The notes beneath the pieces were generated by a model that was not told where the DNA came from, searched no databases, and worked only from the letters and a program-made list of their open reading frames with translations. A DNA stretch of 43,149 nucleotides, taken from Bacteroidales bacterium (GTDB lineage: Bacteria; Bacteroidota; Bacteroidia; Bacteroidales; UBA3663). Below, one piece after another: positions 33,672-41,774 of the stretch; positions within the stretch are counted from its first letter, which is position 1, and the number at the start of each line of letters is the position of its first letter. The stretch covers positions 1-43,149 of the forward strand of contig JAILKE010000005.1 of the NCBI GenBank assembly GCA_024694125.1, in the 5' to 3' direction. The position numbers and the translations under genes are program-made.

Positions 33672-34399
33672 TCGTACGGATAGATATAACTGATGGTCAA
33701 GTAACCCTTCTGATTCTTTTCGTTCATATAATTATCCAGGAATAGAGCCGCAACGCTGCCATCTTGGAACTTAACGAGGCATACACGGCCCGATACATTA
33801 TAGATGGGAGGAGGATTAGAGACATCCATCGATACCAAACGCGACAATGGATGACTGATGGCTATGGTCTGGCAACCGATATTGTACGACAACGAACTGG
33901 ACAGATCTACCCACACTCTGTCGGACGTCAAACTGTCCGGCTCCCACGCTATACCCAGGACACCAGACAGACTATCCGGTAATTGGTCTAATGACGTATA
34001 TTCCGTTTCGAGGGAACAGCCACGATTGGTCCGTACATCGAAATGATGAAAAGCCAAGTCCCATTCTTCCGGCTCCGGTTGGGTATCTGTAGGAATGCTG
34101 CTCAGTTCGACCGAGGTTCCTAACTTAATCTGCTGCCGTGTATAACAGGTCACCCCATCCCACTCTCCGGTCAGTTCAAGGGGTATGTCCAGCACCACTG
34201 GCGCCAAAGTCGTATCGTGCAGACTCACGTAGGTCCAGTCTCCGTATGTAGTAGCCTTGACATTCAGTTGTGCGTATTCTGTCTCACCCGTTCCATCGGG
34301 CAACTCATCATACACATCGACCAAACCGGAACATGCTGAGAGTGTCACCGCCGACACTCCCAGCATGAATGATATAGAATACTGAAAATATTTCTGCAT
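33668..34399 (-). CDS. HmuY-family heme-binding lipoprotein
   Basis: 243 aa. The lipobox VTLSACSG (Cys23) marks a lipoprotein. EEWDLAFHHFDVRTNRG (about residues 110-126) and the C-terminal FQDGSVAALFLDNYMNEKNQ followed by KGYLTISYIYPYE are signature regions of the HmuY family. Such proteins take heme from host carriers and pass it to the TonB receptor encoded next to them. Porphyromonas HmuY uses two histidines, while other Bacteroidales homologues use methionines; which residues act here cannot be decided by eye. The start overlaps the preceding stop by one base (TAATG). Confidence 0.87.
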   Translation of the reverse strand: MQKYFQYSISFMLGVSAVTLSACSGLVDVYDELPDGTGETEYAQLNVKATTYGDWTYVSLHDTTLAPVVLDIPLELTGEWDGVTCYTRQQIKLGTSVELSSIPTDTQPEPEEWDLAFHHFDVRTNRGCSLETEYTSLDQLPDSLSGVLGIAWEPDSLTSDRVWVDLSSSLSYNIGCQTIAISHPLSRLVSMDVSNPPPIYNVSGRVCLVKFQDGSVAALFLDNYMNEKNQKGYLTISYIYPYE

Positions 34400-34929
34400 T
34401 ACTTCGAAATCTTACCCTCGAACGATCCTACCAATGGGAAAGGCATTGAGCCTAAAGTAAAATCATAATTTACGGTAAGGATTCCGTCCTTGTATGTGCC
34501 AGTCAGACTACCAGTTGTCAGGTACTCTTTGTCACCGGCACCACCGATGTCGCACTTGACACCTTCCACCTCGAACGACTCTTTGGTGAATACATATCCA
34601 TCACCATCGGCTGTAACCGTAACATCGGTGATGACAAAATCTTCAACGTCATATACAGTATTACGAGCGTTAAAATCGTCAATCTCAGGAACGGTGATAT
34701 CGACAAAGCCATCCTTGGCATTGGAAATGACGAACTCACCCTCGGTTGTACCAGAGAACATCTGTACGCCTTTCATCTCACCACTCAGGGTCAAGGTACC
34801 AGGATATTCTCCGACATAAACGGCACTCACCTCATTGTCGTTGTCGTCATCATCGTCACAAGAAGTAAAGGCAAAACCGGCAATAGCCGAACACAAAACA
34901 AAGAACTTAAAAGAGTTTATAATTTTCAT
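34399..34929 (-). CDS. Calycin-like domain lipoprotein
   Basis: The ATG at 34929 gives 176 aa starting MKIINSFKFFVLCSAIAGF, with lipobox AFTSC and a following acidic stretch DDDDDNDNE. An earlier in-frame Met is in the leader. The mature part is beta-rich (GTLTLSGEMKG, GEFVISNAKDGFVDI, TGSLTGTYKDGILTVNYDF) and ends KISK, as in the Bacteroidetes calycin-like family often encoded beside HmuY. It is the first gene of the three-gene operon and may help bind or present the ligand at the cell surface. Ligand unknown. Confidence 0.75.
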   Translation of the reverse strand: MKIINSFKFFVLCSAIAGFAFTSCDDDDDNDNEVSAVYVGEYPGTLTLSGEMKGVQMFSGTTEGEFVISNAKDGFVDITVPEIDDFNARNTVYDVEDFVITDVTVTADGDGYVFTKESFEVEGVKCDIGGAGDKEYLTTGSLTGTYKDGILTVNYDFTLGSMPFPLVGSFEGKISK

Positions 34930-34949
34930 ATTTCTTAAATTTAACGGTG

Positions 34950-34980
34950 CAAAGGTACTAATTATCTTTTGTTCGTTCAA
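34950..34980 (-). promoter_or_regulatory. Promoter of the calycin-HmuY-TonB receptor operon
   Basis: Minus strand TTG (34980-34978), 20-nt spacer, TACCTTTG (34957-34950), just 21 bp before the ATG of the calycin-like gene. No Fur-like palindrome was seen. Confidence 0.75.
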
Positions 34981-35103
34981 TCCTAACAAATGAGGATTTA
35001 CAATAAAGGCATCCCGTCAGACCTCAAAATCTGGTCTCAGAATGCCATTGCGAGGGTTAATTGTCCTTCTGATGGAATAAGAATCCATATACACTATAGA
35101 TAT

Positions 35104-35209
35104 ATTCTCATATCTCATCGATTATTGGAACATTGAACATTCTCTTGTCTCATCTATCATGAGGTCATTGAATTCTCATATCTCATCTATTCCTATGTGA
35201 CCATTGAAG
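35104..35209. repeat. Three imperfect ~34-bp tandem copies at the 3' end of the luxR-type gene
   Basis: Copies begin ATTCTCATATCTCATC (35104), ATTCTCTTGTCTCATC (35139) and ATTCTCATATCTCATC (35172), and each ends near CATTGA. Periods are 35 and 33 bp. The third copy runs into the last codons of the regulator gene, which ends at 35176. The rest of 34990-35103 shows nothing recognisable. Confidence 0.7.
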
Positions 35210-35817
35210 ACAGCATAAACGGTCAATCCTGACAAGGACTTGATTCCCGTCTTTTCCTGTATGTTCTTACGATGGGTGATGACGGTAGTCAGACTGATAT
35301 GCAGTTTTTCAGCTATCTCCCGATTAGTGAGTCCTTTGATCAACAGTTGGAGCACCTCAATCTCTCGTAACGAAAGTTCGGGCTGCATCTGCGGATTTGG
35401 TTCAACACGGAAACTGCGAGAGTCTGCATTACCCATGACAGGCATGGACGGTATGGAATGTCCTCCCTGACTTCGCCCCATCTCCCTCAGTCGCAATATC
35501 TGTCTCACCAAATGAGTCTCCGTCTGCGTCACATCAATAGAGGGAAGACCTGCCAATTGAGCCTGCTCCTGATTCTGTACAAGCAAAATTGTCTTGTGCC
35601 CCTGCTCCCTGAAGAATTGTGCATGTTCGAAGAAGATATTGGCCGAAACAAAATAATGAACGAAATAATAAGGAGTATCGGCCATCAAAGCATCGAACGA
35701 ATCAAAAGAGCGAACAGTCACGCCCGGAAGAATCTCTTCCAGAAGTGACTGTAGTCCCATTCTCGTCAATGTATTGACGTCGATGATTGCTAATTCTATG
35801 TCAGACGGCTGCATCAT
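35176..35817 (-). CDS. LuxR-type regulator with degenerate receiver domain
   Basis: 213 aa. The C-terminal helix-turn-helix is clear: LSLREIEVLQLLIKGLTNRE followed by IAEKLHISLTTVITHRKNIQ (about residues 148-190). The N-terminal ~110 residues look like a response-regulator receiver (ELAIIDVNTLTRMGLQSLLE). At the place of the phosphorylated Asp there is YYFVHYFVSANIFF, without a suitable Asp, so phosphorylation control is unlikely. The gene sits immediately upstream of the heme-uptake operon on the same strand and 52 bp after purM. Control of the heme cassette is a reasonable inference; co-transcription with purM is possible. Confidence 0.82.
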   Translation of the reverse strand: MMQPSDIELAIIDVNTLTRMGLQSLLEEILPGVTVRSFDSFDALMADTPYYFVHYFVSANIFFEHAQFFREQGHKTILLVQNQEQAQLAGLPSIDVTQTETHLVRQILRLREMGRSQGGHSIPSMPVMGNADSRSFRVEPNPQMQPELSLREIEVLQLLIKGLTNREIAEKLHISLTTVITHRKNIQEKTGIKSLSGLTVYAVFNGHIGIDEI

Positions 35818-35869
35818 TGTCTAAAACATGAACAAATAACATAAGAAGGCAGCTGCGACCTCTCTTTTA

Positions 35870-37048
35870 TCAATATTCAAAGATTCCATTCTCGGTATGC
35901 AGAGTAACGTGAGCGTGGTCGCTTGCCTCTACCCTACCTATGATCTGAGCATCAATGCCGAAGCTCTTTGAAATCTCTATCACCTGTTGAGCCTTGTCTG
36001 CTGGCAGATATACCTCAAGACGATGGCCCATGTTGAAGACCTTGTACATCTCCTGCCAATCCGTACCTGACTGTTCGTGAATCGTACGGAACAATGGTGG
36101 AATAGGGAACAGATTATCCTTGATGACGTGCAAGTTCTGAATGAAGTGCAGCACCTTGGTCTGTGCACCGCCGGAACAATGAACCATACCGTGAATGTCG
36201 TGACGCATTGCATCAAGCATCTTCTTGACTACAGGAGCGTATGTACGAGTTGGGCTCAAGACCAATTTACCAGCATCAACAGGACTGCCTGCTACTTGGT
36301 CAGTCAGTTTGAGGCCGCCGCTGTAAACCAAGTCCTCAGGAACGGCATGATCGTAGCTCTCGGGATACTTCTCTGCCAGATACTTGGAGAAGACATCGTG
36401 ACGGGCAGAAGTCAGACCATTGGAACCCATACCTCCGTTGTACTCCTTCTCGTAGGTAGCTTGACCATAGCTTGCCAGACCGACAATGACATCACCTGCC
36501 TGAATATTGGCATTGTTGATGACATCACTACGCTTCATTCGGCAGGTCACGGTCGAGTCAACAATGACCGTACGAGCCAAGTCGCCGATGTCGGCAGTCT
36601 CACCACCAGTACCATAAACGCCGATACCCATATTGCGCAATTCAGCCATCAACTCATCATTACCATTGATGATAGCCGAAATGACCTCACCTGGGATAAG
36701 CATCTTGTTACGGCCGATGGTCGAAGAAACAAGGATATTATCGACAGCACCCACACAAATCAAGTCATCAATGTTCATGATGAGGCTGTCCTGTGCGATA
36801 CCCTTCCATACAGAAAGATCTCCAGTCTCCTTCCAATACATATAGGCGAGGCTTGTCTTGGTGCCAGCACCATCAGCATGCATAATGTTGCAATACTCTG
36901 GATCTCCACCGAGAATATCAGGAATAATCTTACAGAATGCCTGAGGATAGAGTCCCTTGTCAATATTCTTGATTGCATTGTGGACATCCTCCTTGCTGGC
37001 GCTTACGCCACGCATCATATACCGCTGATTAGAACTTGAATCTGCCAT
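35870..37048 (-). CDS. purM: Phosphoribosylformylglycinamidine cyclo-ligase (AIR synthase)
   Basis: 392 aa. MRGVSASKEDVHNAIKNID at the N-terminus, MHADGAGTKTSLAYMYWKET (ATP/substrate loop, about residues 56-75), NIDDLICVGA, YGTGGETADIGD (about 145) and HCSGGAQTKVLHF (about 290) fit the PurM/AIRS fold. It closes the imidazole ring of AIR in purine synthesis. The protein is the longer Bacteroidetes form. No consensus promoter was seen in 37049-37182, so read-through from yidC is possible. Confidence 0.88.
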   Translation of the reverse strand: MADSSSNQRYMMRGVSASKEDVHNAIKNIDKGLYPQAFCKIIPDILGGDPEYCNIMHADGAGTKTSLAYMYWKETGDLSVWKGIAQDSLIMNIDDLICVGAVDNILVSSTIGRNKMLIPGEVISAIINGNDELMAELRNMGIGVYGTGGETADIGDLARTVIVDSTVTCRMKRSDVINNANIQAGDVIVGLASYGQATYEKEYNGGMGSNGLTSARHDVFSKYLAEKYPESYDHAVPEDLVYSGGLKLTDQVAGSPVDAGKLVLSPTRTYAPVVKKMLDAMRHDIHGMVHCSGGAQTKVLHFIQNLHVIKDNLFPIPPLFRTIHEQSGTDWQEMYKVFNMGHRLEVYLPADKAQQVIEISKSFGIDAQIIGRVEASDHAHVTLHTENGIFEY

Positions 37049-37182
37049 AATCTATATTGTTTTGAGGAATGGAATGACACTCCCGGTTAGTTTAGATAAT
37101 ATCAATTATAACTAAGTTATCTTCTCTGCCCAAGTCCAAGGACCTAAACATACAAGAATCAGAAAAACAAATCCGCAGAGTA

Positions 37183-39147
37183 TCAACGATACTGCTTGCG
37201 AGCCTGCTCCTTCATCTGCTGCTTCTGCAACTTCTGCATCTCCTGAGCCTTAGCTGCCAGACCAGCACAACCGGACATCTCTTTCTTCTGCTTTGGATGA
37301 GTCATATTGTACTTCATCTGATTCAGAATCTTAGATTCGTCCATAGAGTAACGAATGGCATAAGTCTGAATGATGCCGAACAGAGTTGACAGGAAATAAT
37401 AGTATGACAGACCAGCTGAATAGTTGTTAAGAATAGCGAGGAACATGAGAGGCATCAAATACATCATAGCCTTCATACCAGGCATAGCCTGCTGAGAAGG
37501 ATTCTGCTTCTGCATCAACCATGTATAGAAGATATTCGTTGCAGTCATCAACAGACAGAAGAGCGATATGTGCTGATGGAAAATCCAATCGACTACCGGA
37601 ATATAATTGTCCCAAGTGATAATAGCATCATAGGTAGAAAGGTCGTGAGCCCAAAGGAAACTCTGTCCACGCAACTCAATACTGGTAGGGAAGAAATAGA
37701 ACAAAGCAATCAGCACAGGCCACTGCAAGAGCATAGGCAGGCAACCGCCCATCTGATTGACACCCATACGGCCATACAGCGCCATCATCTCCTGCTGCTT
37801 CTTCATTGCATCCTCCTGATTAGGATACTTGGCATTGAGTGCTTGCACCTCAGGCATCTGCTGGGCAATACGCATCTTGGCCGAAGAAACAAACGATTTG
37901 TATGTAAATGGCATCGTAATCAACTTGATGAGCAAAGTCATCAGCAAGATGATCAACCCATAATTGAGCGCATAACTATCGAGCCAGTGGAAGAATGGCA
38001 GAACGATGAAACGGTTCACCCAACGTACTATTGGCCAACCCAGGTAGATGGTATGCTCCAGTTCAATATCCTCATCGCCCAAACCTACCTTCATGGCAAC
38101 CTCTTCGCTGATTTCGTCCAACAAAGGATAGTTGTTAGGGCCGAAGAAGAAACAGAAACTCTCTTTCTGGTTCGCCATGTCGAAATAGAGATTGGCGCCA
38201 TACTCCTTGAGATAAATACTACCCTCGCGGCTTTCCTCCTCGATGGTAGAAGTTCTCAACTCACCATCGCGGAACAAGTTGCGGCTAACCAGCATTGAAG
38301 AGAAGAACTGGTTCTTGAAGTTAAACCAAGTCAGGAAACCATTTATAGCCTTGACACCGTTGTCCGTGGTGCTCTCCAGGTCGTCATCATCAGGGCTTTC
38401 ACCGGCGAAACGATAATAGAGGCTGCTATATCGATCTTCGAAATCACGACCCACCTCGGTGCGACGCAGTTTCTGATTCCACTTCAAGTTGAAACGGCTA
38501 TCGTTGGAAAGCAACTGACGGTCGTGCGTATCAATATCGAATCCTACCACATAGCTGTTGCTGCTCAATGAATATACGAAGTCCAGCATACCGCCATCCT
38601 CAGTATTCACGCGCAGAGTAACGCTTGAATCCGACTGATTGACAATCTGGAAATAGAGATCATCCGTACTGATATCATCGCGATACTGTCCACGACCCTC
38701 AAACAATAGAGACATACTGTTATTACGGGCATCGAACAACTGCAACTCAGTCGAATCAATATTGTTGATATATTCCTTGAGGCTCACACTCTCAATCATA
38801 CCGCCGTAGGTATTGACATTGAGGCGAAGCACTTCATTTTCCAAAGTTACAGTCTGCTCCTCACCCACGGTAGCGCTTGCCAGAGGGCCGAACTTCTTAA
38901 CGGTATTAAGACTATCCTGCACGGCTACAGCCAAACGCAGACTATCCTTCTGAGACTCAGAGAGAGTATCATTCATAGCCTTCAATTCAGCCAAACGTTT
39001 TTGCTCAGCCTCGTTCTCGGCGTTTCTCTTGGCGATCAACTCCCGACGGGCCTGTTCTTTCTCTGCAGCATCTTTACCGTTGTACCACGTCATACCCATC
39101 ATCAGGATGAAGAGCAACAGTATTCCAATAATTGAGTTTTTATTCAT
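37183..39147 (-). CDS. yidC: Membrane protein insertase YidC
   Basis: The ATG at 39147 is chosen over an in-frame TTG at 39153, giving 654 aa. N-terminal signal anchor NSIIGILLLFILMMGMTWYN; large periplasmic beta domain (about residues 80-350); then the conserved core with WPIVRWVNRFIVLPFFHWLD, MTLLIKLITMPFTYKSFVSS and the cytoplasmic-loop/core region MGVNQMGGCLPMLLQWPVLI. A basic C-terminal tail (QKQQMKEQARKQYR) can contact ribosomes. It inserts and folds inner-membrane proteins, with or without SecYEG. Confidence 0.95.
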   Translation of the reverse strand: MNKNSIIGILLLFILMMGMTWYNGKDAAEKEQARRELIAKRNAENEAEQKRLAELKAMNDTLSESQKDSLRLAVAVQDSLNTVKKFGPLASATVGEEQTVTLENEVLRLNVNTYGGMIESVSLKEYINNIDSTELQLFDARNNSMSLLFEGRGQYRDDISTDDLYFQIVNQSDSSVTLRVNTEDGGMLDFVYSLSSNSYVVGFDIDTHDRQLLSNDSRFNLKWNQKLRRTEVGRDFEDRYSSLYYRFAGESPDDDDLESTTDNGVKAINGFLTWFNFKNQFFSSMLVSRNLFRDGELRTSTIEEESREGSIYLKEYGANLYFDMANQKESFCFFFGPNNYPLLDEISEEVAMKVGLGDEDIELEHTIYLGWPIVRWVNRFIVLPFFHWLDSYALNYGLIILLMTLLIKLITMPFTYKSFVSSAKMRIAQQMPEVQALNAKYPNQEDAMKKQQEMMALYGRMGVNQMGGCLPMLLQWPVLIALFYFFPTSIELRGQSFLWAHDLSTYDAIITWDNYIPVVDWIFHQHISLFCLLMTATNIFYTWLMQKQNPSQQAMPGMKAMMYLMPLMFLAILNNYSAGLSYYYFLSTLFGIIQTYAIRYSMDESKILNQMKYNMTHPKQKKEMSGCAGLAAKAQEMQKLQKQQMKEQARKQYR

Positions 39148-39178
39148 TTCCAATAAAAAATACTAAAAAAATCGCGTG

Positions 39179-39186
39179 CAAATATA
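39179..39186 (-). promoter_or_regulatory. -7 element of yidC
   Basis: Reads TATATTTG on the minus strand, 31 bp before the yidC ATG. No TTG at the 20-nt spacing. Confidence 0.5.
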
Positions 39187-39290
39187 AAAAAAATAATCGA
39201 AAGAATCACCTTATTATGCAAAAAAGTGATACTTTCGATTACTTTTTCCTTGGATTGTACGCCGATTGACAGGCGCACTAACAGAAATGA

Positions 39291-39548
39291 CTATGCAATC
39301 AAACCCATCTGACGTCGCTTGACGCTAAGGTACATCATGAGGCTTTTCATAACTTTGTCAACGTTCTGTGGACGTTCTCCACACCATTTAACAATTTCCT
39401 CCAGGTAAGACTTAGTTTGGTCTTTTGTGTTTTCGTAGCATCGGCTATAACTCTTGGAGAGGTCGAATCTTAAAGCTCTCTGACTTGGCATCTCCGATTT
39501 TACTACGGCATAGTCACCAACAATCGTCATTGTACATAATACTGCCAT
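39291..39548 (-). CDS. Small protein of unknown function, 85 aa
   Basis: 85 aa, starting MAVLCTMTIVGDYAVVKSEM. The rest is mostly polar and helical, with basic residues (KSYSRCYENTKDQTKSYLEE, SLMMYLSVKRRQMGLIA). No family is recognised and there is no signal peptide or membrane helix. Its reality is supported by an exact consensus promoter 55 bp upstream (39604-39634), with nothing else for that promoter to serve. Upstream is rpsA with its own terminator; downstream is yidC. Confidence 0.65.
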   Translation of the reverse strand: MAVLCTMTIVGDYAVVKSEMPSQRALRFDLSKSYSRCYENTKDQTKSYLEEIVKWCGERPQNVDKVMKSLMMYLSVKRRQMGLIA

Positions 39549-39603
39549 AATAGTTTAGTAAATAGTAGAAATAAAAACGGATATATAAATCAAAACTGCT
39601 CGG

Positions 39604-39634
39604 CAAAGATAAGGAGTATTTTTCGAATTACCAA
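39604..39634 (-). promoter_or_regulatory. Promoter of the 85-aa gene
   Basis: Minus strand TTG (39634-39632), 20-nt spacer, TATCTTTG (39611-39604). Confidence 0.75.
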
Positions 39635-39649
39635 ATTTTCCACTCCAAA

Positions 39650-39691
39650 AAATTCAAAAAAAAGAGCAGACCCTCATTAAGAGTCTGCTCT
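39650..39691 (-). terminator. Terminator of rpsA
   Basis: On the minus strand AGAGCAGAC (39691-39683) pairs with GTCTGCTCT (39671-39663), followed by a run of eight T and AATTTTTT. Confidence 0.85.
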
Positions 39692-39754
39692 GTATATATA
39701 GCGCGACAATCCGAGACCATTCGCCCAGATGGCGCGCTCTGAAAAGTCGGCAAA

Positions 39755-41545
39755 TTACTTACCAGCGAGTTTGTCGCGGAGAGCTGCCAAAGCATCGATG
39801 TCACCGAGAGTAGTCTTCTCGATAGTAGGCATCTGTGCAGGAGCCTCGGCTGCATCGTTGGCCTTCTTAGCCTTACGTGCTGCCTGCTGCTCACGACGAG
39901 CGTCAGCCTTAGCTGCATCCTCGAAGATACGGCTGTGGCTCAGGATGATACGACGGCTATCCTTGTTGAATTCGATAACCTTGAACTCGAGCTCCTCACC
40001 AGCAACTGGCTGAGAGCCATCCTGCTTCTGGAGGTGCTTAGGAGTAGCGAAGCCCTCTACACCCTCTTCGAGAGCGATGACTGCGCCCTTGTCGATCAAC
40101 TCGGCAATCTTACCAGTGTGAACAGAACCTACAGTGTACTTAGCCTCGATAGCGTCCCAAGGATTCTCCTCGAGCTGCTTGTGACCAAGGCTGAGACGAC
40201 GGTTGTCCTTGTCGATCTCCAGAACCTGAACCTCGATAGGAGCACCGATCTGAGTGAACTCTGAAGGATGCTTGATCTTCTTGGTCCAGCTAAGGTCGCT
40301 GATATGAATCAGACCCTCTACACCGTCCTCGATCTCAACGAATACACCGAAGTTGGTGAAGTTGCGAACCTTAGCGGTATGAGCAGAACCTACAGGGAAG
40401 CGAACCTCGATGTCAGCCCATGGATCAGCCTTCAGCTGCTTCAGACCGAGAGACATCTTGCGCTCAGCGCGGTCGAGAGTCAAGATCTGAGCCTCAACCT
40501 CGTCACCTACCTTGAGGATATCGTTAGCGCTACGTACATGCTGGCTCCAGCTCATCTCTGAGACGTGGATCAAGCCCTCGACACCAGGAGCGATCTCAAC
40601 GAAAGCACCATAGTCGGCCATAACGACAACCTTACCCTTAACCTTGTCACCAACCTGGAGGTTAGGATCGAGGGCATCCCATGGATGTGGGGTGAGCTGC
40701 TTGAGACCGAGAGCGATACGCTTCTTCTCCTCATCGAAGTCGAGGATAACGACGTTGATCTTCTGGTCGAGAGAAACAACCTCCTTTGGATCGCTTACGC
40801 GGCCCCAAGAGAGATCAGTAATATGGATAAGACCATCTACGCCGCCGAGGTCGATGAATACACCATAAGAGGTAATGTTCTTGACAGTACCCTCGATGAC
40901 CTGACCCTTCTGCAGCTGTGAAACGATCTCTTTCTTCTTCTCCTCGAGTTCAGCCTCGATGAGAACTTTGTGGCTTACAACTACATTGCGGAACTCAGTG
41001 TTGATCTTAACGACCTTGAATTCCATTGTTTTGTTGACGAATACGTCATAGTCGCGGATAGGCTTAACGTCGATCTGCGAACCAGGCAAGAATGCCTCGA
41101 TGCCGAAAACATCAACGATCATACCACCCTTGGTACGGCACTTAACGAAGCCTGTGATGACCTCATTGTTCGCGAGAGCCTCATTTACGCGGCTCCAAGA
41201 AGTAGTGGCACGTGCCTTCTTGTGAGAAAGAACGAGCTGGCCCTGACGGTTCTCCTGGCTCTCGATGTAAACCTCTACCTCGTCACCGACCTTCAGGTCA
41301 GGATTGTAGCGGAATTCTGAGCTTGAGATGACGCCCTCGCTCTTGTAACCAACGTTAACTATAACCTCGCGCTTGTTGATGCTGGTTACGGTACCTTTGA
41401 TTACCTCGTTGTTGTTGACCGAATTCAGAGTTTTTTCGTAGCTGGCGGTCTGTTCTTCTACGCTCTTGCCTCCAAGAGTTTCACCGTTCTCATAGGCTTC
41501 CCAATCGAAATCCTCAACGGCGGTGTTCTTTAAATTGTTAGACAT
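39755..41545 (-). CDS. rpsA: 30S ribosomal protein S1
   Basis: The ATG at 41545 gives 596 aa; the upstream in-frame extension covers the promoter and is rejected. Six S1-type OB repeats are visible, the later ones with clear cores: SYGVFIDLGGVDGLIHITDL, YGAFVEIAPGVEGLIHVSEM and FGVFVEIEDGVEGLIHISDL. The C-terminal tail is rich in A, K and R and ends ALAALRDKLAGK. S1 brings mRNA to the 30S subunit and is especially relevant in Bacteroidetes, where Shine-Dalgarno sites are weak or absent. Single-gene unit with promoter and terminator. Confidence 0.96.
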   Translation of the reverse strand: MSNNLKNTAVEDFDWEAYENGETLGGKSVEEQTASYEKTLNSVNNNEVIKGTVTSINKREVIVNVGYKSEGVISSSEFRYNPDLKVGDEVEVYIESQENRQGQLVLSHKKARATTSWSRVNEALANNEVITGFVKCRTKGGMIVDVFGIEAFLPGSQIDVKPIRDYDVFVNKTMEFKVVKINTEFRNVVVSHKVLIEAELEEKKKEIVSQLQKGQVIEGTVKNITSYGVFIDLGGVDGLIHITDLSWGRVSDPKEVVSLDQKINVVILDFDEEKKRIALGLKQLTPHPWDALDPNLQVGDKVKGKVVVMADYGAFVEIAPGVEGLIHVSEMSWSQHVRSANDILKVGDEVEAQILTLDRAERKMSLGLKQLKADPWADIEVRFPVGSAHTAKVRNFTNFGVFVEIEDGVEGLIHISDLSWTKKIKHPSEFTQIGAPIEVQVLEIDKDNRRLSLGHKQLEENPWDAIEAKYTVGSVHTGKIAELIDKGAVIALEEGVEGFATPKHLQKQDGSQPVAGEELEFKVIEFNKDSRRIILSHSRIFEDAAKADARREQQAARKAKKANDAAEAPAQMPTIEKTTLGDIDALAALRDKLAGK

Positions 41546-41560
41546 ATAGTTATTATTAAA

Positions 41561-41580
41561 CTTTTCCTTTAGTGGAAAAG
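41561..41580 (-). promoter_or_regulatory. Hairpin at the predicted 5' end of rpsA mRNA
   Basis: On the minus strand CTTTTCC, loop ACTAAA, GGAAAAG: a perfect 7-bp stem. The predicted transcription start (5-7 nt after the -7 box) falls at 41580-41582, so the hairpin would be the first structure of the mRNA, 15 nt before the ATG. Confidence 0.55.
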
Positions 41581-41586
41581 CGGGGG

Positions 41587-41617
41587 CAAAGTTACTCAAA
41601 TACTTTGTAATTAACAA
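41587..41617 (-). promoter_or_regulatory. Promoter of rpsA
   Basis: Minus strand TTG (41617-41615), 20-nt spacer, TAACTTTG (41594-41587). Confidence 0.75.
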
Positions 41618-41708
41618 GAAAAGAGAGAGATAACCGCTTCCAAAACTGGCATTCATAACAAAAAATGCAAAAATTGCTACTTGAACATTGAAAAATTGCT
41701 AAAAAAAT

Positions 41709-41738
41709 TTGCATTTAACCCAAAAATTGCTACATTTG
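41709..41738 (+). promoter_or_regulatory. Promoter of the aldo/keto reductase gene
   Basis: TTG at 41709-41711, 19-nt spacer, TACATTTG at 41731-41738. The word CAAAAATTGCTAC occurs at 41668-41680 and again at 41721-41733, overlapping the -7 box; a third AAAAATTGCTA lies at 41691-41701. They could be operator sites. Confidence 0.65.
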
Positions 41739-41774
41739 CGCAACTATTAACAACTTAACCTATCAGAAAACACA

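Noticed and set aside
36077-37039. 320-codon open frame on the plus strand inside purM
   Set aside because: Antisense shadow; peptide lacks any domain while the minus strand encodes complete AIR synthase motifs.
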